The notes below the pieces were generated by a model. That model was not told the DNA's origin and made no database searches. It was given only the letters and a program-made list of their open reading frames with translations. A DNA stretch of 64,000 nt, from assembly GCA_902791865.1 (NCBI GenBank), contig CADAXK010000002.1, positions 62,001 through 126,000 on the forward strand, given 5' to 3'. The position numbers were made by a program, and so were the translations under genes. Below, piece by piece: positions 54,618-63,676 of this stretch (within the stretch, counting starts at the first letter, position 1; every line of letters starts with the position of its first letter). Origin of the DNA: an uncultured Bacteroidia bacterium (GTDB taxonomy: Bacteria; Bacteroidota; Bacteroidia; Bacteroidales; ML635J-15).

Positions 54618-55307
54618 TTACTCCTTTACAACCAAAATAAATCCGCTGCCGTGAATGTTGTCAATCTGGACTGAATCATCGTTCTTGAAGTATTTTCTAA
54701 GCTTTGTTATGTAAACATCCATGCTTCTGGCGTTGAAGTAGTTGTCATCGCCCCAGATTTTCTTCAGTGCTTCGTTGCGGTCTAGGACATTGTTCTTATT
54801 GATGTACAATGCCTTAAGCAAGTCGGCTTCGCGTGGGGTTAGGCGGTGTTCCTCGTCTGTGCTTGTCAGTGAACGAATCTTGGTGTTGAACTTGTACTTG
54901 CCAATTGTCACCACATCGCTGATGCCTGGCTTAATGTCGAAGTTGCGGCGCAGTATTGCTCTGATTTTCATTAACAATACATCCGATTCAAACGGCTTTG
55001 TGAGGTAGTCATCAGCACCAATGCGGAACCCTTCCATAATGTCTTCCTTAAGCGATCTTGCAGTCAGGAATATAACCGGACAACTTGGGCTTATTCTCTT
55101 GATTTCCTTTGCGATAGTGAAGCCATCAACATTAGGTAGCATCACATCGAGTATGCAGAGGTTGTATTCGCGCGACAGAAAGGCGTTTACTGCGTCTTTG
55201 CCATCTGTTATGAGGGTAACATAGAAGTCGTTCATTTCCAAGTACGATTTTAGCACGAAGCCAAAGTTTACATCGTCCTCAACCAATAATAATTTTTCCT
55301 TACTCAT
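54618..55307 (-). CDS. rprY: OmpR-family response regulator (RprY-like)
   Basis: This 229-residue two-component regulator has a receiver domain with the acidic pair E10/D11/D12, the phosphoacceptor D54 in CILDVMLPNVDGF and the YLTKPF lysine. It is followed by an OmpR-type winged helix (LTPREADLLKALYINKNNVLDRNEAL, then SMDVYITKLRKYF). Its start overlaps the end of the sensor kinase gene by 8 bases. Length and partner match RprXY of Bacteroides and Porphyromonas; the symbol is by family resemblance. Confidence 0.88.
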   Translation of the reverse strand: MSKEKLLLVEDDVNFGFVLKSYLEMNDFYVTLITDGKDAVNAFLSREYNLCILDVMLPNVDGFTIAKEIKRISPSCPVIFLTARSLKEDIMEGFRIGADDYLTKPFESDVLLMKIRAILRRNFDIKPGISDVVTIGKYKFNTKIRSLTSTDEEHRLTPREADLLKALYINKNNVLDRNEALKKIWGDDNYFNARSMDVYITKLRKYFKNDDSVQIDNIHGSGFILVVKE

Positions 55308-56817
55308 AATTTATGTCTTTTAGTGTTAATGGTAAACTTACTGTGAATGTGCTTCCTTTGCCTTCGGTGCTGTTCACCGTTATGAGGCCGTGATGTGCAA
55401 GCACGATTTCCTTGGCGTAGTTCAGTCCTAGTCCGAATCCCTTGACATTGTGGGTGTTGCCAGTGTGTGCTCGGTAGAATCTGTCGAATACTTTCGTCTG
55501 AGCATCCTTCGACATTCCTATGCCGTTGTCCTTCACTGCGAAGAAGAACCTGTCGCCTTTGGTGTAGGTGCTTACATGTATTTCGGGAGCATCTTTTGTA
55601 TATTTTATTGCATTGTCAATCAGGTTTATAAGGACTGTGGTCATAAGCACGGTATCCATTTGTATGTGGACTTCGCCGTCACAGGTTTCGATTTGCAGGG
55701 AACCGCCTTTTTGTGAGACTTGTAGCGACATTGTTCCTGCAACATCTCTAACGAATGCGTTTGCATCTTCATCGGTAAGGTTTAGCTTTAGCCCGTTGCG
55801 GTCGAGGGTGGCAATTTGCAGAACCTGTTCCACATGCTGTGTCATCCTTGAAGTCTCCTGAAGTATTACTTCTGCCATGCCAGAAATTGTCTCTTTGTTT
55901 TCAATTACTTGCGGACTTTTTATTGCTGTCGCTGCAAGCTTTATTGTTGCGATAGGTGTCTTGAATTCGTGAGTCATATTGTTCACGAAATCGGTCTTAA
56001 TGGCATTGAGTTTCTTTTGCTTCAATATTGTGAATATTGCAACGCTGAAAGTAGCTATGAATAGTATCGAGATTAGCAACGAAACTATTACCTGCGAGTA
56101 TATCGATGCAAAGATTGCGTTTTTCTTGGTTGGGAAGTCAACAACGAAAAGGTTGGGGTTTTCCATGACATTTCCTGGCGTCATGTTGTACTTGTAGCAT
56201 TTGTCCAACCTGCTGATGTCGAAGTTCTTGGATGCCAGCTTAGTTTCCATGCTGATGTCATCGATTATGGCAAACTCAAAATTCATGTCGATGCCAAAAG
56301 ATGTAAGTGTGCGTTTCAGAACGCGTTCGATAGTTTCTGCATCAAACCTTTTTTCAATAGGTAGCTGTCTGCATGTGAACTCAGCTTCGAGTTGTATCGC
56401 AAGTTTGTTGAACTGTGAACTTGGATCGGAAAGTTGTCCTAGATAATATGCTTCGATTGCATCAACATCTTCGTTTTTAATGGAGTATGAATGTTTATCT
56501 GAAGTTTTAATTACATTTGTTGGAATGTTCTCTTCATCGAAATAAGATGTCATTGTGGAGTTGATGTGAACCTTGTCTGGTCTTGTGTCGGTCTTTCCTC
56601 CGTCCTGAACTTTAAACTTGTCGTACACGAAAATGGCGACTTCCTGCTTTTGCAATGTAATGATTGTCTGGTTAATGGCTTCATTTATAGCTCTTTCGGT
56701 TATTTCCGCCGACTTTTTGTACGATGAAGTTATGTGGCTGACCTGAAGCATGATGAGCACTATCATCGAAACCGACAACATTACTATGCTCCACGATACA
56801 ACTTTCTTCTTTTTCAT
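55300..56817 (-). CDS. rprX: Sensor histidine kinase (RprX-like)
   Basis: This 505-residue membrane kinase has transmembrane helices at about 8-28 and 235-258 around a 200-residue periplasmic sensor. The H-box NNMTHEFKTPIATIKLA has phosphoacceptor H283, and the catalytic domain has N-box LIDNAIKYT, DNGIGM and GFGLGLNYAKEIV. No HAMP or PAS domain is obvious. It precedes and overlaps the RprY-like gene, so the pair is co-translated. The signal sensed is unknown. Confidence 0.9.
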   Translation of the reverse strand: MKKKKVVSWSIVMLSVSMIVLIMLQVSHITSSYKKSAEITERAINEAINQTIITLQKQEVAIFVYDKFKVQDGGKTDTRPDKVHINSTMTSYFDEENIPTNVIKTSDKHSYSIKNEDVDAIEAYYLGQLSDPSSQFNKLAIQLEAEFTCRQLPIEKRFDAETIERVLKRTLTSFGIDMNFEFAIIDDISMETKLASKNFDISRLDKCYKYNMTPGNVMENPNLFVVDFPTKKNAIFASIYSQVIVSLLISILFIATFSVAIFTILKQKKLNAIKTDFVNNMTHEFKTPIATIKLAATAIKSPQVIENKETISGMAEVILQETSRMTQHVEQVLQIATLDRNGLKLNLTDEDANAFVRDVAGTMSLQVSQKGGSLQIETCDGEVHIQMDTVLMTTVLINLIDNAIKYTKDAPEIHVSTYTKGDRFFFAVKDNGIGMSKDAQTKVFDRFYRAHTGNTHNVKGFGLGLNYAKEIVLAHHGLITVNSTEGKGSTFTVSLPLTLKDINYE

Positions 56818-56979
56818 GTCTGCAAATTTAAAAACACTTTCCTTTTTTCAATTATCCTTAACACATTTTTAACTTAAAATGGCTTTTTTGTGATATTTCG
56901 ACCTTTTATAACACGATGTTGTTAAAAAAATGCTTTTCTCCGCTTTAGTCGGTTTGTGGCAATGGACTATATTCGCAAT

Positions 56980-58635
56980 ATGAAAAATAAAGTAGGCATA
57001 TTGTTGCTTGGGATGATGGTGCTGACGATGTCGGCAATGGCTCAGATAGAGTCGTCGATACCATCTGACAAGCCAAAACTCGTGATTGGAATAGTGGTAG
57101 AACAGATGCGTCAGGACTATATTGACCGTTTCTGGGATAATTTTGGAAACAAGGGATTCAAGAAACTTGCTGTTAACGGAAGCTACTGCGTGAATGCAAA
57201 CCTTAACTATTCGCTTACGCAGACTGCTCCTGGATATGCAACAATCGTAACTGGCGCTGAACCATGCAGTCACGGCATTGTGTCAAACTATTGGTTTAAC
57301 AAACTTACTGGCGAAAAAATTGATTGCATATATTCCGAAAAGAAGGAAACTGCCGTTGGCGGTTCCAAGGATGCCGATGGTCGCGTGTCGCCAATGAATA
57401 TGCTTTCGACAACTTTCAGTGACGAGGCGAAGCTGTTCAACCGTGGCAAATCTAAGGTTATAAGCATGTCGCTGTCAAAATATGCTGCCGTACTTTCGGG
57501 AGGCTACGCTGCCGATGCTGCATATTGGTTCGATCAAGTTTCGGGCGAATGGATGACATCCACTTATTACACAAGCACTTTGCCCAAGTGGGTTGTGGAT
57601 GTTAACAGCAAGAAAATGCCAGACACTTATCTTGAGAGATCATGGGAGCCGATGCTTCCGCTTGAGAAATACAACGAGGTGCTTTCTGACTCAAGCAAGT
57701 ACGAATTTGGAATAGATGGCATGTACAAGACTTTTCCGTACAACTACCAGAACATTACAAAGACAGTCAGAAACTATAAGTTGCTGACAATGATACCGGA
57801 AGGCAACACTTTGCTAAACGACCTTGCCGTGGCAGCCCTGTATGGTGAAGAACTGGGCAAGGATGAGTTTACCGATTTTCTGTTCATAAACTATTCTGTG
57901 CCAGAGGAAGTTGGTAAGTTGTACGGACCGCAGTCTATTGAGGTGCAGGACTTGTTCTTGCGTCTCGACAAGGATCTGGAGCATCTTATTGATGTGGTCG
58001 AAGATTTGGTTGGCAAGAACAATTGCCTAATTTACCTCACTTCCAATCATGGAGTTTCGGAAATGCCTCAGTATCTGCAAGACCAGAAAATGCCTGCAGG
58101 AAACTTTAAGCAATACTATATGTTAGCGCTTGTAAAGTCTTATCTAAAAGCTTTATATGGCGATGGAGATTGGATTCTTGATTTCAATAATTCGCAGATT
58201 TATCTGAACAGGTCGTTGATAGAGGATTCGCAGATTTCGCTCAATGAAATTCGCGAAAAGATTATCGACTTCATAATGAACTCGGCAGGGATTGCCAACG
58301 CCATTGGCGCCAACCAGTTCCAGAACATTGTTTTTGCAGAGGGCATGCCTGTGAAGATGCAGAATTCGTACAACCAGAAGCGTTCTGGCGACATTATGAT
58401 TGCGCTTAAGCCTGGCTGGATAGAGGACATTCCATATTGCACCGATCACAATTCCGGCTATTCCTGCAACACCCATGTTCCGCTGATATGGTATGGCTGG
58501 AAAGTGAAGAAGCAGAAGGTATTCAGTCAGATAAACATAACCGATATTGCACCGACTGTTTCAACCGCGCTTGGTACACCTCCGCCGCCAATCGTAAGCG
58601 GTAAGGTGCTTGAGAATATATTCCTGAACAAATAG
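56980..58635 (+). CDS. PafA-like alkaline phosphatase superfamily protein, metal site degraded
   Basis: This 551-residue secreted protein (signal MKNKVGILLLGMMVLTMSAMAQ) aligns along its length with PafA alkaline phosphatase. The nucleophile region SLTQTAPGYATIVTG keeps T82. Compared with PafA as I recall it, four metal ligands differ: the first aspartate is E41 (VVEQMRQDY). The DxxxH pair is E309 and K313 (PEEVGKLYGP). The DH pair is N356-H357 (LTSNHGVSE). H490 (CTDHN) is kept. It may be a pseudoenzyme or have altered metal use. The ATG at 56980 is chosen because it begins the signal peptide. batD follows after 122 bases. Confidence 0.82.
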   Translation: MKNKVGILLLGMMVLTMSAMAQIESSIPSDKPKLVIGIVVEQMRQDYIDRFWDNFGNKGFKKLAVNGSYCVNANLNYSLTQTAPGYATIVTGAEPCSHGIVSNYWFNKLTGEKIDCIYSEKKETAVGGSKDADGRVSPMNMLSTTFSDEAKLFNRGKSKVISMSLSKYAAVLSGGYAADAAYWFDQVSGEWMTSTYYTSTLPKWVVDVNSKKMPDTYLERSWEPMLPLEKYNEVLSDSSKYEFGIDGMYKTFPYNYQNITKTVRNYKLLTMIPEGNTLLNDLAVAALYGEELGKDEFTDFLFINYSVPEEVGKLYGPQSIEVQDLFLRLDKDLEHLIDVVEDLVGKNNCLIYLTSNHGVSEMPQYLQDQKMPAGNFKQYYMLALVKSYLKALYGDGDWILDFNNSQIYLNRSLIEDSQISLNEIREKIIDFIMNSAGIANAIGANQFQNIVFAEGMPVKMQNSYNQKRSGDIMIALKPGWIEDIPYCTDHNSGYSCNTHVPLIWYGWKVKKQKVFSQINITDIAPTVSTALGTPPPPIVSGKVLENIFLNK

Positions 58636-58757
58636 GTAGGTTTCAGACATGATATTGTGCAAATAATGAAAATGTTTGCCAAAAACTTTAACTTTTCTTT
58701 TGAAACATTGATAGATACAATGCGTTATTTTCGCAAAAGTTTTATATCGGAATAGAT

Positions 58758-60590
58758 ATGAGAAGATTTTTGTCATTAATAGTCATTTTGAGCATGTCGT
58801 TTGCCTTGTTTGCCGATGGCGTAACCTTCACAGGCAAGGCACCGTCTAGAGTTGGTGTAGGGCAACGGATGCAGGTTCAATATACAATCAACGAAAAGCC
58901 ATCGTCAATACAGCTGGGCAATATTCCCGGATTCAAGATGGTTGGAGGTCCGTCTCAGAGTTCTAGTTCTAGTGTGAGCATAGTGAACGGAAGCATGACG
59001 AGCAGCAACACATACACATATACCTATACTCTCGAAGCTGTTTCGGAAGGAACCTATACTCTTGAAGGAGCCATTGCAGTAGTCGGTGGTACAAAATACA
59101 CATCAAATAGCATTTCGGTTACCGTGCAAAAGGAAGCTGTACAGCAGCAACAGCAAAGGCAATCTAGCTATTACGATCCATTCGAGGATATTTTTGGCTC
59201 TGGACGTTCCCAACAACAACAGAATCAGCCAAAGGCAACAATATCATCCGATGATGTACTGTTGCGTACATTTTCAAGCAAATCGAGCCTTGCAAAAGGT
59301 GAGGGAGCAATAATTACCATTAAACTTTATACTGCTGTTGACTTGATGTCTATCGAGGATTTTTCCACACCGAAACTCAACAATTTTTATGTCGAGGAAT
59401 TGGAGACCGACCAGAACCTTAAATGGTCGCGCGAAACTGTAAATGGTAAGACTTACAATGTGGCCGTGCTGAAGAAATACCTTGTTTTCCCACGTGTTGC
59501 AGGTAAAGTCGATATTGACAAGGCTGACATAAAGTGTATGGCAAGGGTTGTGTCGGGCAGACATCCGTTCTGGGGTTACACCTACGACAATGCACCAGTC
59601 TCGGCAACATCCAACACGCTTTCGTTGAATGTGGCGTCGTTGCCGCAAGAACCTGTAGGATTTTCGGGTGCTGTAGGAAAATTCAACATATCGCTTAGCA
59701 TGCCAACCGATACCGTTTCGGTAAACGATGCCGTAGTTTGCAAGATAACTATCTCTGGTTCAGGAAATTTTAATAATATTGAATCTCCTAAAATATCATG
59801 TCCCAAGGAGTTTGAGCAATACGATCCTGTTGTAACAAGCAAACTCAATGCATCGGAATCTGGCTTGTCGGGAAGCAAGACATGGGAATACACAATTGTT
59901 CCTCGTTATGGCGGTTCGTTCAATCTAGGCACAGTATCGCTTGTATATTACGATCTTGCTACAAAAACATATAATACCGTATCAACCGAGCCGATAGTTG
60001 TGAATGTTAGAAAGGGAAGTGGCGATATGGCATCGGGGACAATCTACAATGCGCAGACGGGCGTAGAAGTCATAAATCCCGAAGATGTAAGGTTTATTCA
60101 CAAAGGCAACTTGAATCTTGCATCAGCTTATTCTCCGCTAATGCTTTCTGGATTGTACTGGACGATAATAATTTGTCTGATTGTGGTTTTCATTGTTTTG
60201 GTGGTTGTTTTGAGAAAGAACATCAAGAAACGTCAGGATGTGGAGCTGATGAAACGCCAGAAGGCCAGCAAGATTTCGCGCAAGCGACTGAAAAACGCAA
60301 GGAAATTCATGCAGACAAACAATCAAACCGATTTCTACAAGGAAATTATCACTGCTTTGTGGGGTTATGCTAGCGATAAACTTTCGATTCCTACATCGCA
60401 GCTTACAAAGGACAATGTAATGCAGGCATTCGCAGAACATAACATCGACGAAAACCTTTCTAAGAAATTCGTTGACCTTATTGACAAGTGCGAATTTGCT
60501 CATTTTGTTTCGGGCAGTGGCAACGAAATGACTGCAATATACGAGGAAACCACTGGAATTATTGAACAATTAGAAGAAAACATGAGGTAG
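58758..60590 (+). CDS. batD: BatD family protein
   Basis: This 610-residue envelope protein is part of the Bacteroides aerotolerance (Bat) system. It has a signal peptide (MRRFLSLIVILSMSFALFA) and then repeated beta-sandwich units. The VTFTGKAPSRVGVGQRMQVQYTI and LRTFSSKSSLAKGEGAIITIKLYTA segments are typical BatD starts. A glutamine-rich linker lies at about 130-155, and a C-terminal membrane helix (about 459-480) precedes a basic cytoplasmic tail. batE follows after 2 bases. The usual batA, batB and batC genes are not adjacent. Confidence 0.88.
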   Translation: MRRFLSLIVILSMSFALFADGVTFTGKAPSRVGVGQRMQVQYTINEKPSSIQLGNIPGFKMVGGPSQSSSSSVSIVNGSMTSSNTYTYTYTLEAVSEGTYTLEGAIAVVGGTKYTSNSISVTVQKEAVQQQQQRQSSYYDPFEDIFGSGRSQQQQNQPKATISSDDVLLRTFSSKSSLAKGEGAIITIKLYTAVDLMSIEDFSTPKLNNFYVEELETDQNLKWSRETVNGKTYNVAVLKKYLVFPRVAGKVDIDKADIKCMARVVSGRHPFWGYTYDNAPVSATSNTLSLNVASLPQEPVGFSGAVGKFNISLSMPTDTVSVNDAVVCKITISGSGNFNNIESPKISCPKEFEQYDPVVTSKLNASESGLSGSKTWEYTIVPRYGGSFNLGTVSLVYYDLATKTYNTVSTEPIVVNVRKGSGDMASGTIYNAQTGVEVINPEDVRFIHKGNLNLASAYSPLMLSGLYWTIIICLIVVFIVLVVVLRKNIKKRQDVELMKRQKASKISRKRLKNARKFMQTNNQTDFYKEIITALWGYASDKLSIPTSQLTKDNVMQAFAEHNIDENLSKKFVDLIDKCEFAHFVSGSGNEMTAIYEETTGIIEQLEENMR

Positions 60591-60592
60591 CC

Positions 60593-61351
60593 ATGAAGAA
60601 GATTTTTGCATATATCACACTTTCGCTGTTATCGTTGAATATGTTTTCTGCCGATGTCGATGCATTGGCCGATAGCGCACAGAACTATTTTATGCAGACT
60701 CGCTACGCCGAAGCAGTTGCCCTGTATGATTCGATATGCAGGATGGGCTATTCGTCGTCGGACCTATATTATAATATGGGCAACTGCTACTTCCGTCTAA
60801 ACGAAATTCCATATTCGGTATATTACTACGAGAAATCGCTGATGCTAAATCCATCTAATAGTGATGCCGAATTTAACCTCAACATAGCCAACCGTTCATT
60901 AAAGCAGGTGGTCGAGGTATTGCCAAAGCCTTTCTACGAAAGGTGGGGGACTGCGGTGCTTGGCATTATGGGAACCGATGCTTGGACTATCTTTAACATT
61001 ATAATGCTTGCGCTTGTGCTTGCAGGAATCGCGCTATACCTTTTTATGGGAAGTATTGCATTGCGTAAATTAGGTTTTTCGGTTGCTGTGATTGCATTTG
61101 TACTTTTTATTCTCACAGCCATTTGCGCCTACAAGTCATCGGTAAGGATTACGGAAAACAATTATGCAGTTGTTTTTGAGCAGTCGATGGTAAAGTCGTC
61201 TCCTAATGCCGATGCCGTAAATTCATTTGAAATTTTCGAAGGGTTGAAGGTCAACGTTGTTGATTCTGCAAATGGCATGTACAACATTAGGCTTGCCGAT
61301 GGCAAGGAAGGCTGGATTGATGCAAATGATGTGAAGTTGCTTGCAGAGTAA
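60593..61351 (+). CDS. batE: BatE family TPR and SH3 protein
   Basis: This 252-residue protein has a signal peptide, a TPR region (SAQNYFMQTRYAEAVALYDSI, then YNMGNCYFRLNEIPYSVYYYEKSLMLNP) and two membrane helices (about 130-155 and 160-183). A C-terminal bacterial SH3 domain (AVVFEQSMVKSSPNADA, FEIFEGLKVNVVDSANGMYNIRLADGKEGWID) completes it. This is the BatE layout. It is 2 bases after batD and its stop overlaps the next start by one base. Confidence 0.88.
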   Translation: MKKIFAYITLSLLSLNMFSADVDALADSAQNYFMQTRYAEAVALYDSICRMGYSSSDLYYNMGNCYFRLNEIPYSVYYYEKSLMLNPSNSDAEFNLNIANRSLKQVVEVLPKPFYERWGTAVLGIMGTDAWTIFNIIMLALVLAGIALYLFMGSIALRKLGFSVAVIAFVLFILTAICAYKSSVRITENNYAVVFEQSMVKSSPNADAVNSFEIFEGLKVNVVDSANGMYNIRLADGKEGWIDANDVKLLAE

Positions 61352-61779
61352 TGAGAAAAATCCTGTTAGCCATAATGTTATGCTTTGCAGTGACGATACA
61401 GTCGTGTTCCTTTTTTGAATCCGTAGTGTCGATATTTTCAAGGAATTGCACAAAAAATGTTACCGATAAGTATGTTTTTCGTGCATCTGCCGAGGCGTCG
61501 TCACCAACATTGCAAATGTCGCAGGACAAGGCAAATGCCGATGCAAGGCGCATTATGCTCGAACAGATTGATGAGTACATTGCCAATTCGGTTTCGTACA
61601 AAAGTTTTCTTCGTGATGACAAGTTTGAGGAAAAGATTGACCTAATGCGCAACAAGGTGCTCGAATCAAGTGAAATATCTTGTTCGCACGTATCGCAAAA
61701 GTCTGGCGTTTACAAATATTCCACAACCTTGCAGATAAACAGATCAACAGTTGACAACATAATTTCGGAATACAAATGA
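61351..61779 (+). CDS. Small lipoprotein, LPP20-like
   Basis: This 142-residue protein has a lipoprotein signal (MRKILLAIMLCFAVTIQSC, Cys19). The segment DKANADARRIMLEQIDEYI and the following alpha/beta pattern resemble LPP20-type lipoprotein domains, but the assignment is tentative. It overlaps batE by one base and the DUF456 gene by four (ATGA), so it belongs to the batDE transcript. Confidence 0.65.
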   Translation: MRKILLAIMLCFAVTIQSCSFFESVVSIFSRNCTKNVTDKYVFRASAEASSPTLQMSQDKANADARRIMLEQIDEYIANSVSYKSFLRDDKFEEKIDLMRNKVLESSEISCSHVSQKSGVYKYSTTLQINRSTVDNIISEYK

Positions 61780-62303
61780 CAATTGCCCTCGACATAATTC
61801 TGATTGTAATTGCTGCAGTACTATTGATAATAGGAATAATAGGCTGCTTTATACCAATATTGCCAGGTCCGCCAATATCGTTTGCAGGTTTGCTTGCAGT
61901 ATTTTTTGTCAGCTATTGCGACATACAATTGTCAACATTGTTGATACTTGGCGTGATAATGGTTGTCGTCACAGTCCTTGATTTTCTTGTGCCATCGTGG
62001 GCGACAAAGAAATTTGGCGGAACAAAGTGGGGTAGTCGCGGTGCTGCAATAGGTGTGCTAATCAGTCTGATAGGTTTTGCATGGTGGGCAATTTTCATAG
62101 CTCCTTTTGCTGGTGCTTTTGTCGGCGAAATACTCTATTTGAAAAAGCATGGACAGAAAACAGAAGGCAATATGAAAGGCGTTTGGAAGGCTGCTTTTGG
62201 TGCTTTCCTGGGAATGATGTGTGGCATAATGCTCAAACTGATTTATTCCTGTTTTTTGGTGTTCTTTGTTATCAAAGAACTGATAATGGGAATTTTCGGA
62301 TAA
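61776..62303 (+). CDS. DUF456 membrane protein
   Basis: This 175-residue protein has four hydrophobic segments and is glycine-rich. IGCFIPILPGPPISFAGLL near residue 22 and WGSRGAAIGVLISLIGFA, APFAGAFVGEIL are the DUF456 signature. Function is unknown for the family. It starts within the stop of the lipoprotein gene (ATGA) and is the last gene of the batDE run. The convergent rsmD ends 4 bases later, with no room for a clear terminator. Confidence 0.85.
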   Translation: MTIALDIILIVIAAVLLIIGIIGCFIPILPGPPISFAGLLAVFFVSYCDIQLSTLLILGVIMVVVTVLDFLVPSWATKKFGGTKWGSRGAAIGVLISLIGFAWWAIFIAPFAGAFVGEILYLKKHGQKTEGNMKGVWKAAFGAFLGMMCGIMLKLIYSCFLVFFVIKELIMGIFG

Positions 62304-62307
62304 TATC

Positions 62308-62847
62308 CTACTTCATGGGGTCGAATATGCTGAAATGTACGCTACCGTACTTTTTCGTACCGACAAGATGTTGAAAACCAGAGAAATCAGTAGTTTCGCC
62401 ATGCTCAATGATTAAGTAGGAAGTGTCGGAAAGCAAATTGTTGCGGAACACAGAATGGTAGATTTCCTCAATGTTATCGAGTGCGTAAGGTGGGTCTGCA
62501 AATATTACATCAAATTTCTTTGTGCAAGTGTCCAAGTAGCGGAATACATCGGATTTGTAAATTACAGCCTGCGAAAATCCTAATTCCTTGAAATTCTTCT
62601 CTATATATGCTGCATGCTTTACATTGCTTTCTACCGCTACTAGCGATTTTACACCACGGCTTGCAAATTCGTACGATATGCTTCCCGTTCCACTGAAAAG
62701 GTCAAGCACGTCAATGTTTTCGAAGTTAAAGTCGTTGTTTAGTATGTTGAACAATGCTTCCTTTGCGAAGTCGGTCGTTGGTCTTGCCTTGAAATTGGCA
62801 GGAGGATTGAACATTTTGCCTCTGTATTTTCCGCCGATTATTCTCAT
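62308..62847 (-). CDS. rsmD: 16S rRNA (guanine(966)-N(2))-methyltransferase
   Basis: This 179-residue SAM-dependent methyltransferase modifies G966 of 16S rRNA. The start MRIIGGKYRGKMF is the family N-terminus, LDLFSGTGSISYEFASRG binds SAM, and FDVIFADPPYAL is the catalytic DPPY motif. Its start overlaps the stop of the DUF3822 gene by 4 bases (ATGA). Confidence 0.93.
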   Translation of the reverse strand: MRIIGGKYRGKMFNPPANFKARPTTDFAKEALFNILNNDFNFENIDVLDLFSGTGSISYEFASRGVKSLVAVESNVKHAAYIEKNFKELGFSQAVIYKSDVFRYLDTCTKKFDVIFADPPYALDNIEEIYHSVFRNNLLSDTSYLIIEHGETTDFSGFQHLVGTKKYGSVHFSIFDPMK

Positions 62848-63674
62848 TTGCCAGCATTAATGAAATTATAGAAGTAGTGCGGTGCAAATTCTTGGAAATG
62901 ATAGAAATACTTGTAGTCCCTGTTTATGGATTCAAAGTAAACATTTCGTACAAATTTTTTCAAGTGTATGACGGCGAGGTCATCCGGTTCAATAAAGCCA
63001 GAAAATACAACCTCGCATTCTTCCTGCGACATTCCGAGTTGCTCGAAGGTATTCACAATGAAATACAGAATGTCGTTTGATGACTTGTAGCTATATGTAT
63101 TATAGTTGCAGATTTGAGCCTTGTCAATCACCAGCACATCAAAGAAGTCCTCGAAAACCTGCACGAACATTCGCGGACTATTGGGCTTTTCGCTGATTTT
63201 TGTTCTTGTTAGTCCCGACTCGATGAATGTGTGCGATTGTGGGCAAATGCTGTATCTTGTAAAAAGGCAGTCAAGTAGATTGATAATTTCTTTCTTTGCC
63301 GAATAAATCAAAACTGTCTGCGATTTTGGCAACTTAGAAAAAAGTATTTTTTCATCGTCGGCAATTCGTCTGTTGAGAGCGAAAATGTTTTCTCCCTGGC
63401 TTTCCTCGAATATTGCATCGGGGACAATTGTCACGCTTTTTGTCGCATATACGACATTTACATTTTCGAATTGCAGAACTTCTTCATCGGTAAGAAATTG
63501 CTTTATTTCTTCACAACGATTGGCGTTTGCCGAAAATTGCTTAGAAACAAGAGCAAGCATCTTGTTGTTGTCGATGTCGTATATAGAATAAGAAAGTCCA
63601 TCTTGTGTTATCAAGATGGACAGACTATTTTTTGAGAGCAAATCGATGTCGCCCTTAATGTGAACAGGTTTCAT
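62844..63674 (-). CDS. DUF3822 family protein
   Basis: This 276-residue protein is found beside rsmD in Bacteroidota. The pattern has an N-terminal LSILITQDGLSYSIYD, a middle PNSPRMFVQVFEDFFDVLVI, and the C-terminal HFQEFAPHYFYNFINAG. The layout resembles an actin-fold ATPase remnant (two RNase-H-like halves) but no nucleotide motif is visible. Function unknown. It is co-transcribed and coupled with rsmD, and starts 2 bases after the upstream gene's stop. Confidence 0.78.
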   Translation of the reverse strand: MKPVHIKGDIDLLSKNSLSILITQDGLSYSIYDIDNNKMLALVSKQFSANANRCEEIKQFLTDEEVLQFENVNVVYATKSVTIVPDAIFEESQGENIFALNRRIADDEKILFSKLPKSQTVLIYSAKKEIINLLDCLFTRYSICPQSHTFIESGLTRTKISEKPNSPRMFVQVFEDFFDVLVIDKAQICNYNTYSYKSSNDILYFIVNTFEQLGMSQEECEVVFSGFIEPDDLAVIHLKKFVRNVYFESINRDYKYFYHFQEFAPHYFYNFINAGK

Positions 63675-63676
63675 TA

